From assembly GCA_023374025.1 (NCBI GenBank), contig SIJG01000024.1:830964-894963 (forward strand): 64,000 nucleotides of DNA, given 5' to 3'. Numbering within the stretch: position 1 is the stretch's first letter; the number at the start of each line of letters is the position of its first letter. The notes below the pieces were generated by a model. The model had not been told where the DNA came from. It searched no databases and worked only from the letters and a program-made list of their open reading frames with translations. The stretch comes from Heterodera schachtii. Lineage: Eukaryota; Nematoda; Chromadorea; Rhabditida; Heteroderidae. Shown here piece after piece: positions 41,431 to 60,175 of this stretch. The position numbers and the translations under genes are program-made.

Positions 41431-43413
41431 ATGGATTCTAATGAAGCTAAAGACGCACTTATTATCCCACAATTAAATGATTTGCTAATAGAAAAATTTG
41501 AAGATGGAAATAATTCCGATAACCACGAGGAAGATGGTAGTGGAAGTGACTATGAAGAATTGGCAGACGAATGTGAAGATTTCTTTGGAGGTGTGCTTTA
41601 TAAAACTTTAATATTAATTTTTTAATTTTTGATTCTTTTAGATTTAACAAAGAAATTTACCTCTGCCAATCTGCTAAATTACAGGGTAAATAGGTCATTT
41701 TCAATTTGACGCATTGTTTCAATGTCCATTTAGCCGAACAGGCAAATAGTTAACATCGATGCTTCACATACAGCCGCTGCACTTCGTTCTCAAACCTTGC
41801 GCAGTGGCGAAGCATTCATTCAATCACATATGAACCAAAATGACGGTGGCAAGCAAAAACGAAGGGATAGAGACCGCTCAGACAGAGCAACGGTGACTAC
41901 TTGTAACACTAAACCTAAATACTTTTTACCTGTGAATTAGGTGGAACAAGTGCTCGACCCTCGGACACGTCTCGTGCTTTTCCAATTTATTCAACGAGGT
42001 TTAATTGAAAGTTTGGAGGGCTGTGTTAGCACGGGAAAAGAAGCGAATGTTTATCACGGAGTTACAAAAAGCGGGAGTTTGGCAGTAAAAGTATACAAAA
42101 CCAGCATTTTGACCTTCAAAGATAGAGACAGATATGTGACCGGGGAGTTTCGGTATGTCAGCTATTTGTACATTCAATCTCAATTTTATGACAAAATGAT
42201 TATTTAGCTATCGAACTGGTTATTGTCGTCGCAACCCTCGCAAAATGGTGGCAGTTTGGGCTGAAAAGGAAGTCAGAAATTTGCAGCGAATGTTTCTTGT
42301 CGGACTGCCAGTGCCAAAGCCCGTTCTTTTGAAGGTCCTAACGAATTATTAAAAATAGGTCGAAATGATTCTTTAAAGGGAAATGTTCTTGTAATGGAAT
42401 TCATTGGTGAAGACGGATGTGCGGCTCCGTTGTTGAAGAACGCAGTAGAAGAACTGTGTCCGGAAATGGTTGACAAGCTGTACTTGGACTGCGTTAAAAT
42501 TATGCGTGTTATGTACAGAACATGTCACCTTGTCCATGCTGGTCATTGCACTTTTCTTTTGCATTAGCATTTTTGTGGAATTTAGATTTGTCCGAATACA
42601 ATATGCTTCTCCACAACCAACGGCTTGTCATTATTGATGTGTCTCAGTCCGTCGAACATGATCACCCTCACTCGTTGGAGTTTCTCAGGATGGACATTGG
42701 AAACGTTACCCGGTTTTTCAAGAGCAAAGACGCTGCTGTACTCGGAATGAAACGTCTTTTTGAGGTGTGTGTACAAATTAACTATTTTTGTGAATGATTA
42801 TATCCAGGACCTTTACACTTCAGGCGATTGTTGACCCGCTGATCGATGATTTGGCATTTGAACAAATTCTCCAAAATGAACGAATGGATGGGCCGCTTCC
42901 TGATGATATGCTTTTCATGAAGGCTTATATTCCACACAAACTTGACAACATTGCTCATTACGAACGCGACTATGAAATGGAGAAAAAAGGGATTGAACTG
43001 AACAATCCGTTTCAAAAAACTATTGGACGAACAATGGATTTCAAGAAATCGGAAGAGGAGGGTTTATGTGGTAATGATATATATATTATATATACATGTT
43101 TTGTAAACAAAGACATTCAGGAAACGATGAACATTTGGATGGGTTGGATTCTGATACGGACAACGAAGAACCATTTGAGTCGAGCGAAGAACAGAATGAT
43201 GTTTCGGATGAGGGAGAAAACGACGACAAACAGCTCAAAAAGAATGATAAGACCGTTTATCAAAAATATGTTCGGGTTAGGGGCGAGTCGCCGAGTGCGC
43301 GGAAGGCGAGAAAAGAAACCGTTAAAGATGACAAGAGAGAAAAGAGGGCAGAGAAAGTGCCCAAAAAGGTTAAAAAACGGAAGGATAAACTACGAAAAAC
43401 GGGGAGGAAGTGA
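41431..43413 (+). CDS. riok-1: RIO-type atypical kinase RIOK1
   Basis: Nine exons, 527 aa: 41431..41590, 41642..41685, 41734..41892, 41941..42152, 42208..42334, 42379..42541, 42586..42764, 42824..43070, 43121..43413. RIOK1 acts in late cytoplasmic maturation of the 40S ribosomal subunit. The kinase fold is complete: nucleotide loop [11 protein letters not shown], lysine motif LAVKVYK, catalytic loop VHADLSEYN and the metal motif [12 protein letters not shown]. The N-terminus is acidic. The C-terminus has an Asp/Glu cluster followed by a long Lys/Arg-rich tail (about residues 455-527), as in other RIO1 proteins. The next gene begins 171 bp after the stop on the same strand. Confidence 0.96.
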
Positions 43414-43574
43414 CCGGCATTGTGATTATTTGTTGATATTTATTTGTTGCTTTTCCCGAATTTTATCCCCAGCAAAGAAAATGCATATTTTCTTCATTGT
43501 TATTTTTAATTGGTTCATTTCACATATCATTACTTTCAATTAATATAAAATCGAAATTAATTCATCTCTTGCAC

Positions 43575-43576
43575 AG
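43575..43576 (+). other. Likely SL2-type trans-splice acceptor
   Basis: CTTGCACAG ends 8 nt before the ATG at 43585 and 163 nt after the riok-1 stop. That spacing and a lone acceptor fit a downstream gene in a nematode operon. Confidence 0.4.
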
Positions 43577-43584
43577 TCATAATT

Positions 43585-45734
43585 ATGGACGGGGGCGTGA
43601 CCAGAAGTCTTTATATTGGACGAGACAAAACATTGGAGGTGCTTAAGCGAAGGGAGGCGGTTGAAAGGGAACTTCAAGCCAAGTGGGTTGAATTTGGTTG
43701 TAGTTAATTGTAAGTTTAAGGCGATAGTTAAAGTTTGGTTTTAGCGTTGACACATTTTCATATTGTTATGTTTAGGCGTGAAGCAAAAATCCGTGAGCAA
43801 CATGAGCGAATGGAACGTGCGGCTCAGTTGAAAGAAGCCGAGTTGAGGGACCGGGCGAGAATGAAACAACAGCGCGAGTTGGAGAGACAGAAGGCGGTGT
43901 TGGACCGGCGTTGTGCACAAATGGAACAGCTGAACGCAAGGAAAGTGGTGCGTTTTCACAAGGGAAAAACAAAAATTCTAAATTTTAATCTTTATTTCTT
44001 CAGGAACTTCTCAAACGTACCCATCATGGCTCTTCGCGTATTGTCACGTTGAATCAGGCGAAGAAACCTGTTTATGCGTTCGGTAGCAGCACTCCACGCA
44101 AGTTGGCCTTTTTGGAGAACATTCAACAGCAGCAACGAGACAGCGGTGGCTCGAGAAACTCTCCCATGGGCATGCGTGGTTCGACGCCATCACTTGCACA
44201 GGTCAAAACACAGTGATTCACCATTCACATGAAAAAAAGGGGGGGGGGGGTAAGCGGCCAAACGACGGGATATTTCAGTCATGTAAATCAACTATTTGGA
44301 GCTTCAAAAAGAACTCATCAAAATTTTAGCACTTTTTGAGCCTCTACTGTTTAGGGACCATCGAATACCGCACCGACAACTTCGCGTTTTCAAAACCCAT
44401 TATCGCTGGACGGAAGAGCTGGAGGATCGTCTATAATGACTCGCAGCGTTGTTGGAGCTTTGGGAAACGGAATAGGGACAACACCCAACAGAAAGAACAA
44501 TTTCAACAAGCCGCCGGCTCAACCGACAAAGCAAACGCCGAATTCCATCAAAAAACAGCGAAAAATGGCCAACCAAGGAATGATTAAAACCAACGAAGGA
44601 ATGTTGACTACTGGCCAAAATATCACAAAAGAAGTGCAACAGGAGAAGCAGAATTCTCCGACTCTAACTGCCACCAATAAAACCAACGAGGGAATGGTGA
44701 CTGCGGACCAAAATATCATAAATGAAGTGAAATCCAACGAGGGAATATTGACTTCTGACCAAAATACCACAAATGAAGTGCAAGAGGAGAAGCAGAATTC
44801 TCCGACTCTAACTGCCACCAACACATCCTTTTACACTGCCCATGAGAGTTCATCCATTGGCGAAGTTTTAACTAAATTTCATTCATTTGGAAGTAATTTA
44901 TTCAAACAACTCAAGGTTTCGATGTATGAGCACGTTCCATTGACGGAAAATGAGCCCATAATAACTCCTCCGAAGTCGACCACACCGCCCGTGCTCATCG
45001 TCATCCCGAACCAGGAAGAAAAGGAGGAACGCCGTCGACACATCAAAGAACTTCTCGCGCGCACTCGCCAAGAGGCCAATGGCCCGCCAAATGCGCAGAA
45101 TAACGGAATAACAAATGTTAGGGAAGTGAAAAGTGATTTTATTCAACAAAACCAAATGTTTGAGGTGAACGGGGGGAGTTCTGTTGCCCCTTCGACAACT
45201 CCGTCTTTGCCGATTTCAGCTTCTAATCCGCTTCTCCCCCAAAGGGACGCCTCGGCTTTGGTTCAGGTGAGCGAAATGCAAAAAGCATTTGAAAACAACT
45301 GTTGTAATTTTAAGGACATTAACGCGAAGTATCTGCATAAGTTCCAAAAGCAACAACAGAAAGACGGTGAAATGGCAGCAAATTCTCAGGCGAACCCGCG
45401 TAATTCGACGAACCTCTCGAAAGAACTGGACGAAAGTGGCAGTGCCGACAAAGAAGGGACCTTTTGCCTCCCTGGACAGGCAATTACAGCTTTCCATTCC
45501 ATATCTTTTAATACAAATCTTCTCTTGAAGGTTATTTCTGCCAACGACCAATTTTCCCATGTGGCATCGCTGACTATCTTCTCGAAAAATGAGGAAGAAC
45601 GCGATGAACGCATCCTTTTGAAGCAGCATCCGAGTCCGCCGGACGACCCACAGACCAATGGGAACGAAATCAACGGGAAGGAATTCCACCCGCCCGAGCC
45701 AACAACAAATGCCCAGGTAATTGAGAAGGAATAG
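43585..45734 (+). CDS. MAP7/ensconsin-like microtubule-associated protein
   Basis: Four exons: 43585..43682, 43776..43944 (or ..43947), 44004..44201, 44355..45734; about 614 aa. The N-terminal 110 residues are a charged Glu/Arg/Lys coiled coil (VLKRREAVERELQAKRRE, ending ERQKAVLDRRCAQ). A conserved-looking KPVYAFGSSTPRKLAF motif follows, then a Ser/Thr/Asn/Gln-rich middle. A second charged helix, EEKEERRRHIKELLARTRQ (near residue 375), resembles the MAP7 domain that binds kinesin-1. Family assignment is from motif likeness only. The large last exon contains a tandem peptide repeat (TNEGMLTTGQN... SPTLTATN type) at about 44590-44825. It may be the second cistron after riok-1. The end of the last exon may hide a further intron near 45480-45530, since a stretch there is hydrophobic and unlike the rest. 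Confidence 0.65.
44590..44825 (+). repeat. In-frame tandem repeat in MAP7-like gene
   Basis: Three copies of an ACCAACGAGGGAATGGTGAC-like start, and two long copies of GAGAAGCAGAATTCTCCGAC followed by TCTAACTGCCACCAA, occur in frame. The long copies are almost identical, showing recent duplication. Confidence 0.85.
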
Positions 45735-46853
45735 GAGGACTACATGATTTTATGGTAACTCATTAAATTAATCGTCCTTTTAGATGTCTTAGTGTGTCAT
45801 CGATGCGATCTTTCACAATAAAAGCAATTGCGCTTCACCCTTCGACCTTAAAAGGACCGTGTAATCTCAGTAATGACAAATGATTTTATTTTCCGTTCCC
45901 TTTGTTTGTAGTCCCTATGGCCTTTGTGGTCGCTGTCTATTTTATAGATTATAACTTACCCCTTTTTATTAGCTTTTTCGACGCTATTTTTGCCTATTTT
46001 CATTTGCTTTCTGGGAATTATAAAACAAATAAATATGCATATATAGCCTTATTCTCACAATTTATCTTTTGCTGTTGCGTATGTTCCTTTCCGTCCTATG
46101 TTTTTCCTAAACAACACAGCTCAACTCTGTTTTTCCCTATTCGACCAGTCGATTTAATTATAATACTCCAAAGAAAATTTCGAACATTATTCTTTCCAAA
46201 GCCGCTGCAATATTTTAATGAATTTCTTCCCCATGCATTGTTAGTCTTTTTAATGTCTTTTTGGGGTGTCAGACAAAATTAAATTTTGATATTTTTCTGA
46301 TGATCTGACAGCCTTTGGGTTTTGATATTTCTTCCAATTGTAATTTGTGATGCTCGAGTCTATAATTTTGTTCTGTTCTCGGTTCAAAATTTATTTGTCT
46401 CGGCCATCACGAACAAATGACGATTGCCCATTTATGCGTAACGCCTCTCAAAAACAAACTACTTATTAGTTGATAACTCTTGGCTTGGTAAATGTGGATT
46501 TGTAAGTCACTCCTTCTCCTTTAACGCAACATCGCTTTATACATTTTTGTTCGATATTACAACAAATGGTTCTAACAGTATTTGCTTGATAAATTTGTTT
46601 TAAATAACATTTTCTTTGCCAATTAATGAGCAAAATAAAAATGGGAGAGGGAGGATGAAATATTTAAGGATAGCAATTGTTGAACATATAAAAAAAATGA
46701 AATTTTCAAAGCTAAAAAGAACAAATTGGAATTGGAATGGTTTAGATATAATAAAGAGTTAATTTTGTACCAAAATAAAGCCTGAGAAGAGAAAAGCAAT
46801 CACCGAACAATGTCAAACAGAAGACTTTCCAACTCAAAAGCAGTCTTTCGTGA
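45735..46853. other. AT-rich intergenic between convergent genes
   Basis: About 1.1 kb of AT-rich DNA between the MAP7-like stop (+) and the SDR stop (-). It includes AATAAA signals, e.g. near 45820 (+). No gene or RNA recognised. Confidence 0.5.
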
Positions 46854-48021
46854 TCAAACATCGAAGTAATCCACGCGTGCTCCGCTTTCAAATTGGTCCT
46901 CCACAATCACTTGGATCAGCCTCCGGACAGTTTCCTCCGGCTTCAGCAATTTCCTGTGCAAATTTGCGTCATGGCGTCGATTTGCGAACACTTCGCGCAC
47001 AGACGAGTCATATGTTCTGAACGAAAGGGGATGAAAAGTGACAGTTTCCCAAATTCAACGATGGGAAGGCACCACGTATATAGATAATATATAAAAAGTT
47101 CTCAAAACGCACTTATCTTTCACTTCCGCGTGCATTTCGGTGTCCACCGGGCCCGGCGCGTAGTTCAGAACACGGCAGTTTGGATGCTCAACAGCAAATG
47201 CCCGAAAATAGGCCTCTCGAGCGGCTTTGCCAACAGAATATTGGGTGAACGAGGGAAATGCCTTTACGGACAACAGCGAAGTGATGTTGACGATAAACAA
47301 ATGGACCGACTGGAAATGAGCAAAATTCAAAATGACAATATAACGAAAAAGCACCTCTGCATTGTTTAAGGCCGCATAAACTCCGTTGTTCAACAAAATT
47401 GCCGACACCAAATTGGCCTGCAAAAACTCGTGCCATTGCGCCTCGTCGCTTAGTTCGGATGATTTTTTGGCCATTTCACCGACAGTCCCGGCGTTGTGGA
47501 AGAGCAAACAGAGGTCAAACGGAACGGTTTCTGAATTGATAAAAGGGGAATAAGCGCATGGAATAACTTTTGTCCAAGGATTACCTCCCCAAGCTTTTAT
47601 TCGGCTGTTAATGCTGTCCAAAGCAAAGGGTTGTGTTGCCAAGTCGGCAAAAACGAGTTCAACAACAGCCGAAGGGTTTCTGCAGAAAAAATAATAAATA
47701 ATTGGCGGTTGATCAAACTCACAGATTAATGGTAACTTGTTAAGGCTCGTATAATAAAAACAAAGTAAAAGCTATGCCTAATCTTAGGCCTAAGCCTAAA
47801 GCACAGGCCTTTATACAAGTTGTAATGACACCGAACTCCTTGCGAATTTGGTCCCCAACCGCCTCAAGCGCTTCTTTGCCGCGAGCCAAAAGAACGAAAA
47901 AACATTCAGTCGCCGCAAAAAACTTGGCCATTTGAAGGGCCAATTCTCGTCCAATCCCACGGCTTGCTCCCGTCACAACAATGAGCACTTTCTTAGCATC
48001 CAATTTAGCAAATGAAGACAT
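46854..48021 (-). CDS. Sepiapterin-reductase-like short-chain dehydrogenase
   Basis: Five exons in coding order, 271 aa: 48021..47837, 47679..47585, 47530..47355, 47309..47113, 47016..46854. Sepiapterin reductase uses NADPH in the last step of tetrahydrobiopterin synthesis, the cofactor for aromatic amino acid hydroxylases. Seen are the Rossmann motif VTGASRGIGRELA (from residue 17), FHNAGT, a catalytic Ser in NITSLLS (about 163), YSVGK with Tyr176 and Lys180, and RVLNYAPGPVDTEM, the last being diagnostic of sepiapterin reductase against other SDRs. Length matches the family (about 260). The donor of intron 1 is a weak GA|GTTCGG, chosen because it alone keeps phase. Intron 1 contains TTAGGC-like motifs. 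The SAC1-like gene lies 335 bp upstream on the same strand. Confidence 0.87.
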
Positions 48022-48356
48022 CCACTAAAGAAGAAAAAAACATTTGCATTCACCAAATCACTAAATACAAAAGCACCGTCAGGACACAGTTTTGAATAAA
48101 ATCAAACTGTTTCTTTCCACCATTTATACTTTGGCAATTATGCAAGACAAAACAAAGAGAACATGTTAAAATGAAAGGTTAAAGCTGATAGGAACTGGCC
48201 ACAAAATGACGGTTTATCGAGAAAGTATCACAGGCACAGATAAAGCATTTGCCACAATTAACACAAGTATCTTACAGAATGAAAAAATCTTTGGAATGGG
48301 GAAAAATAGTAAAAAATTGGAATAATTAGAGAAGTTGGGTTGTGCCCTTTTCTGCG
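48022..48356. other. Spacer between two minus-strand genes
   Basis: 335 bp between the SAC1-like stop and the SDR start. AT-rich, no open frame of note. Long for a nematode operon spacer but possible. Confidence 0.5.
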
Positions 48357-50353
48357 TTATTCCGCTGTTCTCTGTTGTCCCAAAAGGATGTCTATTACGT
48401 TTTGTTTGTTCGCATCGCATATTTGCGAGTAGTAATAGCGCGAGGCCGAATTGACTCCGTCCCGCACCATTCCCGTCAGTTTTCGTTGTCCGCTCCGCGT
48501 TATGTCCCCCTTTAGTGCGTTTGTGCCGGTGTACTTAAATAGTGAAAATAAAAATAAAAATTGGATAAAAATAATCAGAATGGCACCTGTTTGGATATAA
48601 AGTCGCCGTGATCAGCCCACATTTGTTGCAGCAGACGAATCAGTGCCTTTGGCGCGTCAGAAATGGGCTCAATGATGCCTAACTTACGGCACTGCTTCAG
48701 ACAAACCACCAGTGCAATTGCACTTTGGACAACATTCGTACGATCCAAACAATCAACGCAATTCTAAAATAAATCTAATAATGACAAAAAGCAATATACC
48801 TAATTGTGATATAAGCAAATAGGAAATTTTACCGTCCGAACAATTCCCTTTTGCCGTAAAACCATTTGCCCTGCTTTGTCCACCCAACAATAGCCAATTG
48901 ATGAAATGTTTTTCTCCAGTGCTTCCATAAGTTCTTTCAGCTGAATTAATAATATTTACGCTTAAATGTTGTTGTGTTATTACCTTGTGATGTCCGCGAT
49001 TCCCACAAATTCGATGGAAATCAAAAGAATGGTAAAGAACGTCAGAACAACCCAAGGACAAAACATGCTAAAAAACAGACACACATTTGTTAACAGTTGA
49101 TTTAAAAGCCTTTTAAAAATTAGAAATTGCGAATTCACCTGCAAGTACACTTCTCCAAGAGAGGCTTCTTTTCCCGATTGATCAACCAAATTCACCAGCA
49201 CAAGCGGAGTTCCGTAATCGGAGATCAGACGGTTTATATGAGAAGTAAAAATGGGGAGGGAAATGTCCAACGGCCGGTCGATTACCAAAGGAGGCTTAAG
49301 CTGGAAGCCCTTCTGACTCCAAAACACCGGCACGGAGCCACGGCACTGAAAAGTGAATGGTTAATTGGTGAGAAGGGGGAGGGAAATTGGACCTGGACAA
49401 ACGAAAGGCAATGGCCAAACACGCAAACGATAAATTCCGTCTCGACAAAATTGGCAACATCGCCGTCTTCGTCAATGCCTCTCCTCAGATATCGAACACC
49501 CGCCCGTTTGACTGAACGTCTCGAAATCAGCGTCATGTGAGCACGAATGTCCACATCGAATACAATTGATTTGTGCTCGATGAAACCGTAAATGAGCGGA
49601 GTTATCCATTCTTTGAATGCAGGAATTGGCGAACCGTCGTTGACGAACATTTCCTTCAGCAAATTTTTGTTCCAGAAAAAGCGATTGTCAGAAGTGGAAG
49701 AACCAAGACAGCCACTAAAAATGGAAGGTGAAAGTGAGTAACAAAACAACCCAATAGCGTACCTTTGTTGCAATGTTTTTGTTATGTCGAAATTATGCGA
49801 AAAATAGAAACTTTTTGGCTGGTTGAAAAAGGCGATCTTAAAATTAAATTTTAAAATTAATTGAGAGGAATTCCGAAAAACAATTTCGTCGATGAGTTTA
49901 GGCGAAGTTGGCAGGTTTTTGATCGGCACTTTGTGTGACATAAGTTTAAGCAAATTCCTCTGACGATTTTTCAGACGTTCAAACCCGTCAAGTGACGGAA
50001 TGTCGAACAATTTCTTGTGGATCATCCCATCAGTTAACACAGGTAATGCGCATACTCTCTCAACTCGTGTTAATGTGGCATTCACCGTTTCAATTTCGGC
50101 TATCTCCGAACATTCGGAGACGAGAAGAAGATAAGAAATGTCATCGACAGTGATTTTCCCTTTAAATGGATTAATGAATAATTCTTAGGGTTAAAAATCA
50201 CAAGTACCGATAAATGCAAAAACATCTCCCAATAACTCAAAATCCTCAAGTGCGGCAAGGTCTAAAATTCATTTAAATTTTAAAAAGAATCACAAATGAA
50301 AAAACCGACCACAATGGTGAAAAACTGAAATGTTCGCTGTGGTCCTGCAGCAT
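48357..50353 (-). CDS. sac-1-like: SAC1-type phosphoinositide phosphatase lacking C-terminal membrane anchor
   Basis: Nine exons in coding order, 517 aa: 50353..50326, 50261..50208, 50159..49763, 49714..49393, 49345..49139, 49067..48984, 48940..48833, 48763..48587, 48533..48357. SAC1 enzymes remove phosphate from PI4P and related lipids at ER and Golgi. Blocks typical of SAC1 are seen: LISRRSVKRAGVRYLRRGID, ANFVETE, RGSVPVFWSQ, HSFDFH, and the catalytic CX5R loop NCVDCLDRTN (Cys about 402). Then come WADHGD, YTGTNALKGDITRSG and ILLG. Here the frame stops within eight residues of ILLG. Known SAC1 proteins continue to two transmembrane helices; none is encoded in the next 330 bp. The N-terminal two short exons are less certain. 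The protein may be soluble. Confidence 0.85.
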
Positions 50354-51330
50354 TTCAGAATTGTTTTAACAGATTTAATAAAATAAAAATCATCGGTTGC
50401 CAAAAGTTGCATAAATTCGACGGTGGCGAAGCAAACAATAATTACAGACAGACAGATTCTGATTGGCCTTAATTCAAGCAGAAAACCTTTGATAGCTAGC
50501 TAATGTAAGCCTAAAATAGGAAAGACAAAAATGGAACTCCTTCTAATTTCAGGCAAATACTTTTTGTTAATTGTTTTATCCTTAAATTATTTAATGCCTC
50601 GGGGATTCTCTGCCACTCAATTTTATCTTTTTGCCTTTTCTTTCCCTCGTGTCACACACAAATTTATTGGTCTCTTCCCGTCTCACAATTTTTCATTTCG
50701 TCAACGTTCACTCAGCCAACCAACACTTTCCTCTTTAATCCAACATTCCATTTTCGATTACTTTTCTTCTTTTTCTTCTCTTTCGTTTTCCATTTTCTCT
50801 CAATTTTCCGGTGCCTAATTCATTCACAGTTTGGCGAGTTAAAGTTTGGATCAGAATAAAAACTCTTGGTGTATGGTATGTTTAAGTACCGGGCCGCCGG
50901 TATTCGTGTTTGAATTCTTTGTTCTCTAGATTGTTCTAATGTTATACATTGTACTCATAACGCATCAATTAATTGATTAATTAGTTGAAAGATGCCTTTG
51001 AGCAATAAAAAAATTCTGTCGACAACCGCTAATGTCGAATGGAAGGCGAGTGAGCGGTATGCGATGCAACGCAACTGGTTTCCACTCACCTGCACAACAC
51101 AAAGAAATGATTATTTATCCAATTTGTATTTTCCACCTTTGAAAAGGTCTTCATTTGTAAAAGATTTCAATGTTCTTTGACGGTTGTTTGTGTGTATTTT
51201 CTTATCACACCCCTTTAATATCATTAGACTCGCCATTACTGCAAATCTTTTAACTAATCAATTGATTGGTTATTGCTTTTTTAGCCCAAGGATTGGTGTA
51301 TAAGAGACATTCATAAAACATTTAATTTTG
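50354..51330. other. Divergent intergenic, SAC1-like / wwp-1
   Basis: About 1 kb between divergently transcribed genes. It contains a CT-rich stretch (50630-50800) that makes a false open frame at 50531-50818. A polypyrimidine acceptor TTGCTTTTTTAG ends at 51284, 46 nt before the wwp-1 ATG, a likely spliced-leader site. No other gene. Confidence 0.5.
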
Positions 51331-54318
<2,988 letters not shown>

Positions 54319-54756
54319 AAATGGGACAAATTGAATATCGACTCGCTCTAAATAAAATATGTAGTGACATTGATTCAGGAGCATTGTGGCCTTTTATTAT
54401 TAGTGTTAAGATATTATTGATAAGCCCAATGCCGCCCGATTTGTGAGCCATTCATTGCTGCTGTTTTTGAAACCAAATATGCTTATCTAATAACCCTGTG
54501 ATATAATATGATTGAAAACAACTTAAGCACAGAACCAAATTTTTAATTCTGTATCCAACTACTTTCAAATCATCCCTAAATCCTCCCTAGCTCGATTCTG
54601 TCATTAATTAGTCAACTTTTTATATTTCATTACAAATTAGTATTGAATGAATTCGATGAGGATCGCAAGCCTTTAAAATCATTCTTGTCTTTTTGTTTCA
54701 CTTTTAAATTGAAATCCTTTATTATATAGAAATTCGAGTGCTACAAATAGTTCGAA
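54319..54756. other. Intergenic wwp-1 / alpha-NAC
   Basis: 438 bp on the + strand between two same-direction genes. It has a second AATAAA near 54350. An acceptor-like CTACAAATAG ends just before the alpha-NAC start, suggesting leader addition. Nothing else seen. Confidence 0.5.
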
Positions 54757-55836
<1,080 letters not shown>

Positions 55837-57101
55837 GAGGAAGCCAGAGGAATTCAGAGAAAACTTATTGTTGACCTTCGAATTTTTGCTTCAATATTTT
55901 TCCTACGGGAATCCAGTTCTTTTACCATTGCTGATTACTGTTACTTTATGAACTTTGCTTATAAAATTTAAAAAGCGTACTTTGACCCTTTAATTCTTTC
56001 ATTTGCTAAGTGGGTCTCGGGTCTTTTCAAGTGCAGCGATCCTTGCGACTTTATTCCCAACATTTGTTGTTTCTGATCTCTTCAATTGTCAATAAGTGGC
56101 CCTCCAAATTGATCAATTAATGAGTATGAAAGGACAAACGATTAGCCAGGCTATTAGATTAAATATATATTTTTCGTCAATCGATCAATGATTCCCTCTA
56201 AAAATGCCATCCCCTCTAATGATTGGCAAATCTGGACAATTAAAACATGGGCTACGAATAAACTTCAATTTTTAATTTCAATAAATGGGACCAATTCTAT
56301 TTAAAACAATGAATTAAGAAATTTCATATTTTTGATAACAAGTTGCCATCTTTAAAATGGTCGGCAGAGTTGCGCTGGTGGCACAGCGGAAAATGGTTAT
56401 TTGTTGGGGCTAGGGAACAAAGGGCGTAGCCAAAGGGGCTAAAGCTCCCCGAAAAATCAAAAAAGTGAACGAAAAATAGATTGTTTTTTTTTAAATTATT
56501 GTTTAAGCATACAGTATATATAAATTATTTTATAAATAAATCATAATAAGAAAGCCTCATAATTTGGGATTTTAAAAAAAAAGAAAATTTGAATTCAGCC
56601 CCACTCTGAAGGCAATGGTCTGTCTACGCTTGTTAGGAACACAGAACTTTCATTTTATGTGCATTTTTGTGCGAAAAATCGGGTCCACTAACTTAAGGGC
56701 TTTGTTTAAGGGAATTGATGAGAGGGAATTAATTCATTAGTGGCAGTTGCCCACAAGGGAAAAATCAAAAATGTTTAGACTTTCCATGAAGTGAAATGCA
56801 ATGGTTTGGGAGGTGAGTTTCATTTTTCAGTTCATAAATTTATCATTTTACACTGTGGATTTTTGGCACTGAAAAAGGGAAAATTTGGCGTTACGAAGAA
56901 AAATAAAAATGAATTTTTTTTCCTTAAAAAGATTTGTTTTGTTTTTTTACTTTCCTTGTTCAAAAACAAGTAAAATAACCTCCTGTTTCCCCTTTTTGTG
57001 CCTTACTTAATTTTTCCTTTCTACACTAATCACTAATAATCAAATGCATTCCCGAGTCCATCAATGTAATTCCAAATTTCATATTAGATAATCATAAGCA
57101 A
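55837..57101. other. AT-rich intergenic alpha-NAC / PFKFB
   Basis: 1.26 kb with no supported gene. It includes a short G/C-richer patch around 56380-56450 and long A and T tracts. The PFKFB promoter should be at the right end. Confidence 0.5.
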
Positions 57102-59869
<2,768 letters not shown>

Positions 59870-60175
59870 AAGACAATATAAACTCATTTATGTGTAGAGC
59901 AGATAACTTACTCAAAAAAGTCCATTTTGATATTCTCACTAAATTTCTAAAATTGTGTGTATTTATTGATTCATTTTTGTAAAAATGTATTTACTCATGT
60001 TCAGTTAAACAGAAGAATAAATTCTTAATGGTTTAAGGAGACCTTTATCAATTTGTTTGTGCACCGTTTAAGTGATTAAGAACTGTCAAAAAAAAGCCGC
60101 TTATTTATTTGATTACAATTTTAGTCCTGAAAATAGAAGAAAATCAATGCCAGAATATTCAGACAGAAATGGCAG
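59870..60175. other. Short intergenic between convergent genes
   Basis: 306 bp between the PFKFB stop (+) and the rab-10 stop (-). It carries an AATAAA signal near 60017 on the + strand. No gene. Confidence 0.5.

Noticed and set aside
50531..50818. 95-codon frame with hydrophobic start resembling a secreted protein
   Set aside because: The hydrophobic start is AT/CT-rich sequence; no homology, and it sits in a divergent intergenic region.
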